Source: Acanthacorydalis orientalis
Taxonomy: Eukaryota; Arthropoda; Insecta; Megaloptera; Corydalidae
NCBI GenBank assembly: GCA_034766995.1
Contig: CM068315.1
Location: 6,710,185-6,774,184, forward strand
Direction: 5' to 3'
DNA: 64,000 nt
The stretch's first letter is position 1; each line of letters opens with the position of its first letter. Positions 27,642 to 40,533 of the stretch are shown piece by piece. Made by a program: the position numbers and the translations under genes. The notes beneath the pieces are model-generated. The model worked only from the letters and a program-made list of their open reading frames with translations. It was not told where the DNA came from and did no database searches.

Positions 27642-28739
27642 GTACTGTATAACGCAAACGCAATTTCGGGAATCACACACTAACCAAACAAATTATGCAT
27701 CAAAGGCGAACAATGCATACAAGATTCCAAAACGCGTTATCACTTGTATTCGAATCTTAATATGCAGATTCTGTTATGAAGCATAATTGGTCTGACTACC
27801 AGACACACATGGCAATGGTACGGTTTGCACCATTGCCCCACAATCCACGGCGAGGGAATGAAGTTAGTTATCAAAACAAAATTAATTATCAAATCAAAAC
27901 AAAATTAAATCGAAGTTAATTATCAATACAAAATTAAACTACTTTAAATCGACTAAAAACAAAACTTAAAAATAATACAAAAGCTACAATTAAGAATAAA
28001 TAAAACTGAAACAAAATTAAACTACTATTAATTCATTAAAAACACATAAAAGTAAAAAATTAACAATCAAACTAATTGAAATCAACAAAAAGTCTAAATT
28101 TACTGAATCGACAAAGCAAAAAAATCTACTTTAAATTACAGCAAACAAAAAAATAGATTGAAGTTCTGGGACCTGAAAGAGAAAGCACAGAGAGAAAAAA
28201 ATACAATGATCTAGGACTCGAAATCCATTTGATCCGAGCCACTCCTACGCTACACCTGCTACAAGGTGAGACGACATACACAACCCGTGAAGCGGATTAA
28301 TATATGCGTTCCCTAATCTAAGCTGCACGACGGGCAGCCTTAACCTAACACCTGAAAATCATGTGTAGAGAAATCGTGGAGTCGGAGGCTTCAACTTCGC
28401 TTTACAGCAATTCATCCACCCCGAAAGCTCCGTGCGTCGATTACAAAACTGATAATCGTTCAATATAACACCGCATATATTGAAGACCACCAGTCTTGAA
28501 ACCAACCTAATGTTTGAAAATAAATAATAAGTATCCGTCCACTTGCATACATGCACATGATATCGTTTCAATAGCTAGATATGAAAATGAATGTCGAATT
28601 GTTTTAAACATTTTTTTTGTGAAAACGATATCAGTGAAAACTCACTGTGATAATAGAGGAGAACACGATGGAAATTGCGTTGGTTTACAGCAAAAGATAA
28701 TTGTACTGAAAAAACCTGGTGTCGATTCTTATCCTCACA

Positions 28740-29160
28740 CAATCTGCTCGCCGGCCAGCACTCCATCTCGGACAGGAACCACAGAACACACTTTTGAAAC
28801 GAATTTACTGTACACTATTTTTTAACGGACGGTCGTACGTCCGATCTGATAATCAAAAAGCAAACACTCCCGGGTGCCTCTCTCCTGCGGAGCCTCGTCG
28901 CGGGCGCGCCCGTGCGGGCCCCTCGGACAGGAGGATCGAGGACGCAACCGAAGACTCGAACGGTACCCGACATTACTTTTACTACTTTTCGCGCACACGC
29001 GGAATTCTCATAGATAATTTTGATTTAAACAAATTCGATGACAAATTATTTTTAAAAACGACACGTACTGACGGCTCCGAGCCGTCTTATAAACGCGACC
29101 GGCGTCGCGACCGAACCGAGCCGGCATGACAGACGGACGGACGGTACGAGGAGCGCTTTT
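28740..29160. promoter_or_regulatory. GC-rich TATA-bearing module, copy A
   Basis: A sharply GC-rich island (for example CGCGGGCGCGCCCGTGCGGG at 28900-28919) in AT-rich DNA. An 8-bp palindrome GACGGCTCCGAGCCGTC directly precedes TTATAAACGCG, whose TATAAA lies at 29088-29093. A (GACG)n-like stretch (ACAGACGGACGGACGG) follows. The layout resembles a mobile-element or rRNA-type promoter, but no family was recognised. The overlapping 136-codon frame (28719-29129) is not supported as a gene. Confidence 0.5.
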
Positions 29161-29161
29161 T

Positions 29162-29206
29162 TTCTAATTTAGTCAATCGATCCGCGATCGACTGATTAAA
29201 TTAGAA
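29162..29206. repeat. 45-nt hairpin ending macro-repeat A
   Basis: Two 21-nt arms around CGC. Relative to the perfect version in copy B it has two single-arm transitions, one giving a G-T pair and one an A-C mismatch. Confidence 0.8.
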
Positions 29207-29765
29207 ATCAGCCTGAGTTGTTCTAATGAATGACAATGAGTTTTTTAAAAATCATGAATATAAATTTTATCTATTGAAGTTTTTTTTAGTCATTCATTGG
29301 AGAATTAATTGAAAAATGACTGGATCAGAGAAATAGTTTAAGGTTCAAATGATTAAAAAGAAGAAAGAGGAATAAATTGAAAAAATGAACTGTGCTGAAT
29401 GATCTCTGAACCATTTATGTGTATATGGAGGAAATATTGAAGTGACAAATTAGAAAATCGAGATAGTGATTGTCGATGTAGTAAAAATTAGAAAATTTAT
29501 TAACAAATATGTCATTCGAAAAATTATTATATGATGAAAGAAGAGAGATTTATTGAAAGAGGATTTATGTTGAGTGATCTCTGATATATTTATGTACATA
29601 AAAATAAATTATTGAATCAGAAAATTAGAAAAACTAGAAGTGATTGTCGATATAACAGAAACTTGAAAATTTATTAACAAATGACTGTCATCTAAGATAT
29701 GGTTTAAAGATCAATTTTTATGAATAAGGAACTTTTATTAATATTTATGAATAAACATTTTTTAA
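29207..29765. repeat. Partial macro-repeat following copy A
   Basis: Starts as copy C does (AATCAGCCTG, then TTGTTCTAATGAA) and follows the macro-repeat for about 550 bases, up to the duplicated-segment junction near 29819. It shows that A once had a tandem neighbour. Confidence 0.7.
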
Positions 29766-29816
29766 AATTCATTTTTGCCTATAAAATCATTCTCGCCTAT
29801 ATATTGCAACGTATTG

Positions 29817-29818
<2 letters not shown>

Positions 29819-29867
<49 letters not shown>
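29819..29867. repeat. (AT)n tract at a repeat junction
   Basis: Sits exactly between the partial macro-repeat and the second copy of segment D, so it may mark the breakpoint. Confidence 0.85.
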
Positions 29868-29868
<1 letters not shown>

Positions 29869-31048
29869 CATCTGCATTAGCCATATGTAAAATATTTCAG
29901 TGAAACTGTATTTCAAATATTTAAATTTATTGATTTTACCATTTATATATTTTGCCATTATTTCTATAAAGAAATAATGGCAAAAAATCTTCCTTACTTT
30001 TTTTGTGATAAAATTCACCGAATATTTTGCGTATGTTGCCACTTCTACACCACGTTGAGGTTGCAGAATATGTAGAAGACCTACCGTGTTGATCCGAAAA
30101 CCAACCCTAATCTAATCCTAACTTTAATTAAGAAATTATTTAAAATTATTTAGAAAAGAATACTAACAAAAAAAATCGTTTGAAATAATTAATTATTTTC
30201 TATTGAAAATGAAATAAAAGTTAATATATTATAAAAACAAATTTACATAGAAAAGATCAAAAATAAAAGTGAATTTAAAAACAAGAAGCTAAACCTATTC
30301 TAGCTAAACTTGAAACCACTTATTATATTTCTAAACCAGTTTACCAAATTACCATATTTCATAACTGATGAATAATTGAAGTTAGAATTCCTCACCGTTT
30401 CGAAATATCAGTGATTATTAGATAAAAGTCGTTTAGTACTCTTCAAGTTCTTTAAAATTGAAACGTCTTCTTGTTTTGATCAAATTTAAATATGAAATAA
30501 TCTGAAACAAACTAATATTTAAGCTGAAAAAAATCAAAAATATTAGATAAAACTCCTCATATATCCATACTTGACTCAACTAGGTCCATATTTTTTTAGT
30601 AATCCATTAGACTGAAAATTCTATTTGTGATAGACCATATTTTTTTGCGAAATTGAAAATGTTATTAACATGTTTCCAATTCTTTCTTTGATTTTAATTT
30701 GGTGTTCGTTTTTCCGAAATAATAACCTTCACATCTACAAATCACAATTAGAAAAAGGTACATACACACACACGTATATATCAAAAGAGAGACAATCGAT
30801 TTGCGTCCATTTTTCCATTTTTAAATTTTATGTCCATCTCTTGCTTTTAAAATACATTTATTACATTCTACCAATTCTATAAAACTCCGTATTTTCGAAA
30901 ATAATCCTTAGGCGTATTTTATTACATACTTTTAGATTGAAACGTTTTAGTTTTGGTCAAATGAATTAGTGAAAAAAATAAACCTAAAATGGAAAATTGT
31001 TCATTATGCTGAAAATCATGAAATAAAAATTTATATTAGAGTCACTTG

Positions 31049-31114
<66 letters not shown>

Positions 31115-32384
31115 AGAGAGAGGAGAGAAAAGGGCGGGGGAGTGTGTTGACATGTACACACACATAAATTGATATATTGTTATTCCTAAAAATAAAAAGA
31201 TATGTTATTGCTGAAAGAAAAAATATTAAAAACATAAAAATAAATTGTCAGAATCTGAAAAAAATATCATTGTGATTAAAAAGAATGTGTCCTGAAAATG
31301 AAAATTATTAATTAAGCAATATATATATATATACAAACACACACACACAACCATTCATACACAACTGAAAGAAAAGGGATTAGAAATTAAAAAAGAATAA
31401 AAACCTTACAATATGACCTGAAAAGAACTATTAGCTTATATTTAGAACTAAAATATACTTAAATTAAAAGTCTCATATATATATATATATATAATTAAAC
31501 ATTAAAAATTAAAGAATCTGAAATTAAAAAAATATTAGACAAATTAAATAAAACATGAAGTTACCACCCAGATCAAACCTCTATTACCTTTGTATATTTA
31601 TTTTTTTTTTTTTTACTTTCTAAGCTCATATTTATAATTTGATATCAATTACTCCTATTTCTCCAATAATACTTTATTATAATTATACTTTTTTTTACTA
31701 AAGTATGTGGAAGATTAGTTAATTTTTTTCCTGTTTGGCCTCATTGAAAATAAGATGTTAATTATATTTTTGATTCATTTTCCTGTTATCGGTATTCACT
31801 GCTCTCCTAAGAGAAAAAAGAAAATAATAATCAAAAATTCACCTTCCGTTGTTTATTCATTCGATGTTCCAATTTTTCCAGCATTCGATTTCAATTCAAT
31901 TCCGTTCTAAATAATATCCCATTTTAAACTTTGCAACCAGGTTTCTGCTTTATTCAAACATGTATATTAATCGGAACTGAAAGGCACTTTTTGTCAATCG
32001 GTCGTACGATTTTATTCCAACATTTGGTCCATTATTTTATTAATACACTCCCTGTCCAAACATTTAAGATTAATTTTTTTAGCTGGCTGTAAAGAATATT
32101 GATTAGTATACACATAAAAATACCAATGTAAAAAATTGAAACTGGCATTTTTCCATAACATCTTTCATTTTTTTCAGCGTTCAGCTTTTTTATACATTGG
32201 TCATATTTGCATATTGATTCCGATTGTCGGTTTTTTTAAATTAATATTCAAGTACTTATTAAAAATATCATCTCAACTGTTTTCCCTTGATTTGGATTTC
32301 ATTTTTGTATGCTTTTCCAAAATAATAAAATGCATATCTGAAAATCATAGTTAAAAAAAGACACACATACGAACACACACACAC

Positions 32385-32415
<31 letters not shown>

Positions 32416-33990
32416 AAACCATTATTTCCGTCCATTTTCCATTTTAAAATTTTATTTCTTCCAAGTTTTCATTCATTTTAATATTTCTTATTAACGTTTT
32501 TACTTTCTTCTTCACTATTTTATTTCATTATTATTTAAACTATTTCCATATCCGAAATAAAAGTGTGGTATACAAATGACCGTCTGAATAAACTCGATTA
32601 AAATAAAAATTGTACATCCATAGATCTTTGTGCGTTGCAGTCATCGTCATGTTACAAGAATCAATTTATCATAGCTGAAATTCATAAAAAATAAATAATC
32701 ACAGAAGAGTCATCCTCGAACCATTAATCTCAGTTTCTCTTGATGGTATTGAGAATTCAAATCGTTTACTGTCGATGTGATTACATTAGTGGTTTCTTCC
32801 AATTAGAATTATTTTTTATTGAATTACAATTGCCTTTGCTTTGTTATGATTTCATATTTTCCTTCAATATTTGTTGAAATTCTGTTATTTTTTCATAGAA
32901 TTCCTAAAATATAAACTTATTTAAATTAGTAAATTTGTAAAGGAGGTCCAGATAATTCAATTCATATTTTATTGCCATTTTTTTAATTGAACATATTGTT
33001 TATGTTTTCATATTAATATTTTTTATGATATTCCATCTTGATATTATTCGCTCTTCATGTATTTTCTATTTGAATTTATAATGATATGAAATGTATTTTT
33101 ATTTTAAGAATATTTCTCATTGGATTAGATTTTTTTTAAAACTTCCGAAACAGAAATTTATTTAGAGTAGTGAAAGTATAAGAAATCAGTCAATTGAATG
33201 TCTCTTCCATCGACAGTCACTTCTTTAAATTTTTGTCTTTTTGTATTGAACTTTATTTCTCCTCTTGTTACTTGATTTCTCAATTTTCAGTTCTTAATTC
33301 GATTCTCTTTATAATAAAACTGATATTCTTATTCTGAAAATATTGACTAAGATATAAGTATTTAAATTTTCTGAAAGAGATCAACTTAGTTCTATTAGTA
33401 AAAAAATAGAAATTAGGTATCTTTATTATTATATTTTCAGTTGAAGGAATGTATAATACTTTTATATATTTTTTAATATTATTTTTCTCAACAAGAGCAA
33501 TATTTAAATTTTTGAAATGTTTTCCAAAAGTCTAACATCATTTTTATACAATTTCTAAAACAAATTTATTTGGTTTAATAAGAAATAATTTTTTTAAACA
33601 TCTGGACATTTTCTAGTGAATCTTTTTAACTGATTTTCAATTCTTTGTTTTCAAAAATTATTATCAAACTAAATCTAAATTAAAAAAAAAAACAAATTTA
33701 CTCCTTAGTACATTTTGAAAAAAGTTTAAATAAACTTATTATCATTTTCGATGCAAGAATTTCACAGCAATTTCTTCAGATACTTCTTTTTTCATCGTGA
33801 TCTTCATTTATTTTCTTATCGGATTTATCTTGAAGGCGACACAGATATCTTGGTATTTGGATGAATCAATTAATAAAAATATTATGAAATTATTTAAATA
33901 ATTGAAAATGTAATTAAAATACTGATATTTAAACAAGAGACTTTTAGAAATACTGTAATTTATGTTTTAGTAATATTTTCCAAAATTCTA
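29866..33990. repeat. Segmental repeat D, second copy
   Basis: Direct, diverged copy of 12623-17010, about 17.2 kb away. It has lost parts of the microsatellite cluster. Its right end carries an extra local duplication: the block TCTAACATCATTTTTATACA near 33530 recurs near 33983. No protein-coding content was recognised. Confidence 0.75.
31050..31111. repeat. (TA)n tract with adjacent purine run
   Basis: Followed by AGGAGAGAGAGGAGAGAAAAGGGCGGGG-like purine-rich sequence to about 31140. The overlapping open frame is a Tyr-Ile artefact. Confidence 0.85.
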
Positions 33991-34164
33991 ACATCATTTT
34001 TATACAATTTCTAAAACAAATTTATTTGGTTTGATAAGAAATAATTTTTAAAAAACTCTGAAGGTTTTCTATGGAATCTTTTTGACTGATTTTTAATTCT
34101 TTGTTTTCAAAAATTATTACAAATTTGAATTTAAAAAAAATACTTCTTAGTATATTTTGAAAAA

Positions 34165-34304
34165 CGTTTTAAATCCTAAATAAATTTCAAATATTATTAT
34201 TTAAATTAAAAAATTAAATTGAGTTTTTTTTTGAAAAAAACTTTATGATTGATATTGCAACATTGAAATATTAACAAAAGTTTTCTGGCCTAATCATAGA
34301 TATA
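34165..34304. repeat. Arm-like fragment with mariner empty site
   Basis: Resembles the right arm at 24390-24528 (AAATCCTAAATAAATTTCAAA, a poly-T run, TTGATATTGCAACATTGAAAT). It then passes directly from GATA-TA to TTTCAAAAG, the sequence that flanks the right mariner on its far side (25781). A single TA (34303-34304) stands where the mariner would be. It therefore represents the uninserted arrangement. Confidence 0.8.
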
Positions 34305-36049
34305 TTTCAAAAGATACAAGTATTTAGATTTAATTTTTGAAGCTTTGATTTTACTGATTGGCTTAAGAAATACCCGGATGAGAGAACTGGTAAACTTGTT
34401 ATCTGAAATAAAACTTTTAAATTATGTAGGGGAGGTTCAGAGGTTAATAAGTATTACTGATAAAAATTGAGAAATATTGAAAGGTTTAATGAAAATCATA
34501 AATGATTTTTATCTACTGAAGTTTTTTTTTTTTGTTATTCATTGGAGGATCAATTAAAAAATAACTGGATCAGACAAATTATTTCAAGTTCAATTTCATT
34601 ATAGGAGGAAACAAAATGTATTGAAAAGTTTCCAGAGATGAATGACCTCTGAATCATTTATATGTATAAAAAGGAAGCATTGAAGTGACAAATTAGAAAA
34701 TTTATTAATAAATATGTCGTTTGAAAAATGATTTACGTTGAATGATTGCTGATATATTTATGTACATAAAAATAAATTATCGAGTCAGAAAATTAGAAAA
34801 GCTAGAAGTGATTGTTGATATAAGAGTAATTTGAAAATTTATTAACAAATGACTGTCATCTGAGATATTATTTAAAGTACAATTTCTGTGAAGAAAGATG
34901 TTTAATGAAAAATGGTTTCTGTTGAATGATATCTGATCTATTTATGTACATAAAAATAAATTATTGATAGTATTGTAAAAAAACTGATCTCCAAGAAACT
35001 GTTTATAGATCAATTTTGTGAAAAAAGAGAAATTGATTGTAAAAGTATTTATTATTTATGTTCTGTCAACTATTAATTTTGATAAAAACAAAATATTGAA
35101 ACAGAAAATCAAAAAACTGATTGTGGATCCGATAGATATTTGAAAATATATATCTTTTCAGTCAGATGTAAATCTTAGATGATTGAATTTACTAGTGAAA
35201 CACCTGTCAGTTCAATCTAAAGAAGGTATGCTAATTGTATACTATTTAGCTTGGTGATGATGTTGACAGAACTTAATGTCATTGGGAAACAAGAAATTTA
35301 TATGAGAATCGATCAGTACATTTGTACACAAGATATTCATTGTAGTATGAATATTATTTTTGATTTTAATGGTGGTATTGTTAGATGTTTTAAGAAAGTT
35401 ATTGAACCTTTATATGTTCAATAATAGAAAGAATGTCACGAAGAAAAATCGATGAATCAAAGAAATGGTAATTGAAATTTTCTGGTAGTTTATTAAACGA
35501 TAAAAATTAAAAACATTATCGTTTTGAAAAAATGAACTGACAGGAAGAGGAAACAGATTGAATATTATCGAAAAAAAATAATTGATTGAAATCAATGTGG
35601 ATTTTCTTGACAACTGAAATAAAAAGTTATTAGAAAATATATCATTTTACACAAATATATTTTTACCTTTTTTACCTTTTTTACCTAACGAATCCATCGA
35701 TGGTAGACACTTTACACTGAATACACTCCGCGAATTTAATCAAAACTAAATTAACCATTTAACCAGAATCGAGAAATTAATACAATTTGTATGAACATAT
35801 TCGTAAGCGGCGATTACGATTTTCATGAATCCCTTTCGATCATCACTCGAATCGATAGAAAGCCGAATACATCTAGTATTCATAAAAATCGTACACTTTC
35901 TGTCCTCTGTCTAACTGGTTTGCCATTTTGATTAAATTAAGTTTTATCAGATGCAAGTGAAATTTGATCTATTTTCAAATTTCACACGTTTACCAGTCTG
36001 ATAAAACAAATCGAGTTAACTGTATGCACTAACTGAACTTAAATAACTA

Positions 36050-36127
<78 letters not shown>

Positions 36128-37224
36128 TGTATAACACAAACGCAATTTCGGGAATCACACACTAACCAAACAAATTATGCATCAAAGGCGAACAATGCAT
36201 ACAAGATTCCAAAACGCGTTATCACTTGTATTCGAATCTTAATATGCAGATTCTGTTATGAAGCATAATTGGTCTGATTACCAGACACACATGGCAATGG
36301 TACGGTTTGCACCATTACCCCACAATCCACGGCGAGGGAATGAAGTTAGTTATCAAAACAAAATTAATTATCAAATCAAAACAAAATTAAATCGAAGTTA
36401 ATTATCAATACAAAATTAAACTACTTTAAATCGACTAAAAACAAAACTTAAAAATAATACAAAAGCTACAATTAAGAATAAATAAAACTGAAACAAAATT
36501 AAACTACTATTAATTCATTAAAAACACATAAAAGCAAAAAATTAACAATCAAACTAATTGAAATCAACAAAAAGTCTAAATTTACTGAATCGACAAAGCA
36601 AAAAAATCTACTTTAAATTACAGCAAACAAAAAAAGAGATTGAAGTTCTGGGACCTGAAAGAGAAAACACAGAGAGAAAAAAACACATTGATCTAGGACT
36701 CGAAATCCATTTGATCCGAGCCACACCTGCGCTACACCTGCTACAAGGTGAGACGACATACACAACCCGTGAAGCGGATTAATATATGCGTTCCCTAATC
36801 TAAGCTGCACGACGGGCAGCCTTAACCTAACACCTGAAAATCATGTGTAGAGAAATCGTGGAGTCGGAGGCTTCAACTTCGCTTTACAGCAATTCATCCA
36901 CCCCGAAAGCTCCGTGCGTCGATTACAAAACTGACAATCGTTCAATATAACACCGCATATATTGAAGACCACCAGTCTTGAAACCAACCTAATGTTTGAA
37001 AATAAATAATAAGTATCCGTCAGCATGCATACATGCACATGATATCGTTTCAATAGCTAGATATGAAAATGAATGTCGAATTGTTTTAAACATTTTTTTT
37101 GTGAAAACGATATCAGTGAAAACTCACTGTGATAATAGAGGAGAACACGATGGAAATTGCGTTGGTTTACAGCAAAAGATAATTGTACTGAAAAAACCTG
37201 GTGTCGATTCTTATCCTCACACAA

Positions 37225-37640
37225 TCTGCTCACCGGCCAGCACTCCATCTCGGACAGGAACCACAGAACACTCATTTGAAACGAATTTACTGTACACTAT
37301 TTTTTAACGGACGGTCGTACGTCCGATCTGATAATCAAAAAGCAAACACTCCCGGGTGCCTCTCTCCTGCGGAGCCTCGTCGCGGGCGCGCCCGTGCGGG
37401 CCCCTCGGACAGGAGGATCGAGGACGCAACCGAAGACTCGCACGGTACCCGACATTACTTTTACTACTTTTCGCGCACACGCGGAATTCTCAAAGAGTTC
37501 ACTTTGTTTTAGACGAATTCGATGACAAATTATTTTTAAAAACGACACGAACTGGCGGCTCCGAGCCGCCTTATAAACGCGACCGGCGTCGCGACCGAAC
37601 CGAGCCGGCATGACAGACGGACGGACGGTACGAAGAGCGC
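37225..37640. promoter_or_regulatory. GC-rich TATA-bearing module, copy B
   Basis: Same module as in copy A. The palindrome preceding TATAAA (37572-37577) reads GGCGGCTCCGAGCCGCC; relative to copy A the outer second pair changed from A:T to G:C on both sides. Overlapping open frames on both strands (to 37613) are compositional artefacts. Confidence 0.5.
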
Positions 37641-37645
37641 TTTTT

Positions 37646-37690
37646 TTCTAATTTAATCAATCGATCCGCGATCGATTGATTAAATTAGAA
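37646..37690. repeat. Perfect 45-nt hairpin ending macro-repeat B
   Basis: Arms 37646-37666 and 37670-37690 are perfectly complementary over 21 bp around a CGC loop. A run of seven T lies just before it. Confidence 0.9.
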
Positions 37691-39339
37691 ATCAGCCTGT
37701 GTTGTTCTAATGAACGACAATGAGTCCGTTAAAAATCAGAAATACCAATTTTATCTATTGAAGTTTTTTTTGTCATTCATTAGAAAATTAATTAAAAAAT
37801 GATTCGATCGGACAAAAAAAGTTTAAGGTTCAAATGGTTAAAAAGAGAAAAGAATAATTTATTGACAAATGGCCTTTTTCGAATGACATTTTAACCATTT
37901 ATGTCAATAAGAATGAAATATTGAAGTGACAAATTAGAAAATCGAGAAAGTGATTGTCGATGTAGTAAAAATTAGAAAATTTATTAACATTTATGTCATT
38001 CGAAAAATTATTATATGAAGAAAGAACAGAAATTTATTGAAAAATGATTTACGTTGAATGATTGCTGATATATTTATGTACATAAAAATTAATTATTGAG
38101 TCAGAAAATGAGAAAAAGAGTAGAAGTGATTGTTGATATAACAGTAACTTGAAAATTTATTAACAAATGACTGCCATCTGAGATACTGTTTAAAATTCAC
38201 TTTTTGTGAGGAAATAAGTTTAATGAAAAACAGTTGTATGTTGAATGATATCTGGACTATTTATGTACATAAGAATAAATTATTGAAAGTATTGTTAAAA
38301 AATACTGTTGTCTAAGAAACTGTTTATAGATCAATTTTGTGAAGAGAAATTTACTGAAAAATTATTTATTTTGAATGTTCTGTCAACTATTAATTTTTAT
38401 AAAAACAAAATATTGAAACAGAAAATCAACAAACTGATTGTGGATCCGAGAGATATGTGAAAATCCATATCTTTTAAGTCGGATTTAAATCTTATAAGAA
38501 TGAATTTACTGTGGCAAAACCTGTCAGTTCATGATGGGGGGTAGTTTTATTAATTGTATATTATTAAGCTCGGTGATGATGTTGACAGAACTTAAGTTAT
38601 TGTGAAGCAAGAAATTTATATGAGAATCGATCGATTCATTTGAATACAAGTTATTCATTGTGATACGGATATTATATTCGATTTGAATGTTGGTACTGAA
38701 AATTTTTGAATCTTTATATGTTCAAAAAAAGAAATATATAGAAAAGAAAATCGATGAAATATCTAAAGAACGGTAATTGAAATTTTCTGATAGTTTATTA
38801 CACGATAAAAATTGAAAACATTATCGTTTTTAAAAAAGAACTGACAGAAAATGAAAACAGATTGAATATTATTGAAAAAAAAATTGAATTTACTCGATAT
38901 GATTGTCTTGACAGCTGAAATAAAAAGTTATTAGAAAATATATCATTTTAAAAAAATGTATTTTTACCTTTTTTACCTAATGAATCCATCGACGGTAGAC
39001 ACTACACTGAATACACTCCGCGAATTTAATCAAAACTAAATTAACCATTTAACCAGAATCGAGAAATTAATACAATTTGTATGAACATATTCGTAAGCGG
39101 CGATTACGATTTTCATGAATCCCTTTCGATCATCACTCGAATCGATAGAAAGCCGAATACATCTAGTATTCATAAAAATCGTACACTTTCTGTCCTCTGT
39201 CTAACTGGTTTGCCATTTTGATTAAATTAAGTTTTATCAGATGCAAGTGAAATTTGATCTATTTTCAGATTTCACACGTTTACCAGTCTGATAAAACAAA
39301 TCGAGTTAACTGTATGCACTAACTGAACTTAAATAACTA

Positions 39340-39391
<52 letters not shown>

Positions 39392-40473
39392 ATATATATA
39401 TGTACTGTATAACACAAACGCAATTTCGGGAATCACACACTAACCAAACAAATTATGCATCAAAGGCGAACAATGCATACAAGATTCCAAAACGCGTTAT
39501 CACTTGTATTCGAATCTTAATATGCAGATTCTGTTATGAAGCATAATTGGTCTGATTACCAGACACACATGGCAATGGTACGATTTGCACAATTGCCCCA
39601 CAATCCATGGCGAGGGAATGAAGTTAGTTATCAAAACAAAACAAAATTAAATTGAAGTTAATTATCAATACAAAACTAACTAAAAACAAATCTTAAAAAT
39701 CAAACAAAAGCTACAATTAATAATAAATAAAACTGAAACAAAATTAAACTACTACTAATTCATTGAAAACAAATCAATACTAATGTTAAAAAGAATAAAA
39801 GCAAAAAATTAAACTCTAAACAAACTGAAATCGACAAAAAAACTAAATTTACTGAATCGACAAAACAAAAAAAAATCTACTTTAAATTACAGCAAACAAA
39901 AAAAGAGATTGAAGTTCTGGGACCTGAAAGAGAAAACACAGAGAGAAAAAATACAATGATCTAGGACTCGAAATCCATTTGATCCGAGCCACACCTGCGC
40001 TACACCTGCTACAAGGTGAGACGACATACACAACCCGTGAAGCGGATTAATATATGCGTTCCCTAATCTAAGCTGCACGACGGGCAGCCTTAACCTAACA
40101 CCTGAAAATCATGTGTAGAGAAATCGTGGAGTCGGAGGCTTCAACTTTGCTCTACAGCAATTCATCCGCCCCGAAAGCTCCGTGCGCCGATTACAAAACT
40201 GACAATCGTTCAATATAACACCGCATATACTGAAGACCGTCAGTCTTGGAACCGACCTAATTGTGAAAATAAATAATAAGTATCCGTCCGCATGCATACA
40301 TGCACATGATATCGTTTCAATAGCTAGATATGAAAATGAATGTCGAATTGTTTTAAACATTTTTTTGTAAAAACGATATCAGTGAAAACTCACTGTGATA
40401 ATAGAGGAGAACACGATGGAAATTGCGTTGGTTTACAGTAAAAAATGATTGTACCGAAAAAACCTGGTGTCGA
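37691..40473. repeat. Macro-repeat copy C, truncated
   Basis: Follows the macro-repeat through (AT)n (39344-39402), one satellite monomer (about 39610-39980) and the TTGATCCGAGCCAC block, but breaks after CCTGGTGTCGATT near 40473. It lacks the GC-rich module and the terminal hairpin. Confidence 0.85.
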
Positions 40474-40485
40474 TTGTTTTCCTCT

Positions 40486-40533
40486 CACTGGCGATTCTCT
40501 ACACTGGCGATTCTCCACACTGACGATTCTTCA
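40486..40533. repeat. 16-bp tandem repeat at the macro-repeat breakpoint
   Basis: CACTGGCGATTCTCTA-type units begin at 40486, 40502 and 40518, followed by degenerate CACAC/CACT sequence. It sits immediately beyond the point where copy C loses homology. Confidence 0.8.

Larger units (their letters stand above)
25781..29206. repeat. Macro-repeat copy A (~3.4 kb)
   Basis: Matches 34305-37690 from TTTCAAAAG through to a terminal hairpin. Order of parts: A-rich unique DNA; a block ending in TTTACCAGTCTGATAAAAC; (AT)n (27559-27641); a conserved block starting CGCAATTTCGGGAATCAC; one 350-bp satellite monomer (about 27850-28230); a block starting TTGATCCGAGCCAC; and a GC-rich module (about 28740-29160). 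Open frames inside differ little from copy B on translation, so the copies look recent. No known transposon protein is encoded. Confidence 0.85.
34305..37690. repeat. Macro-repeat copy B (~3.4 kb)
   Basis: Full-length partner of copy A, with the same order of parts: unique A-rich DNA, (AT)n at 36056-36123, one satellite monomer (about 36340-36710), the TTGATCCGAGCCAC block, the GC-rich module and the terminal hairpin. It runs directly into copy C, so B and C are head-to-tail. Confidence 0.85.

Noticed and set aside
28719..29129. 136-codon plus-strand frame over the GC-rich module (and frames at 37201-37613)
   Set aside because: GC-rich composition keeps frames open on both strands. Copies A and B differ in length and reading, and no domain is recognisable.
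36790..36835. TTAACCTAACACC-like sequence as a telomere-repeat remnant
   Set aside because: Only two irregular units of a TTAGG-like motif; no array.
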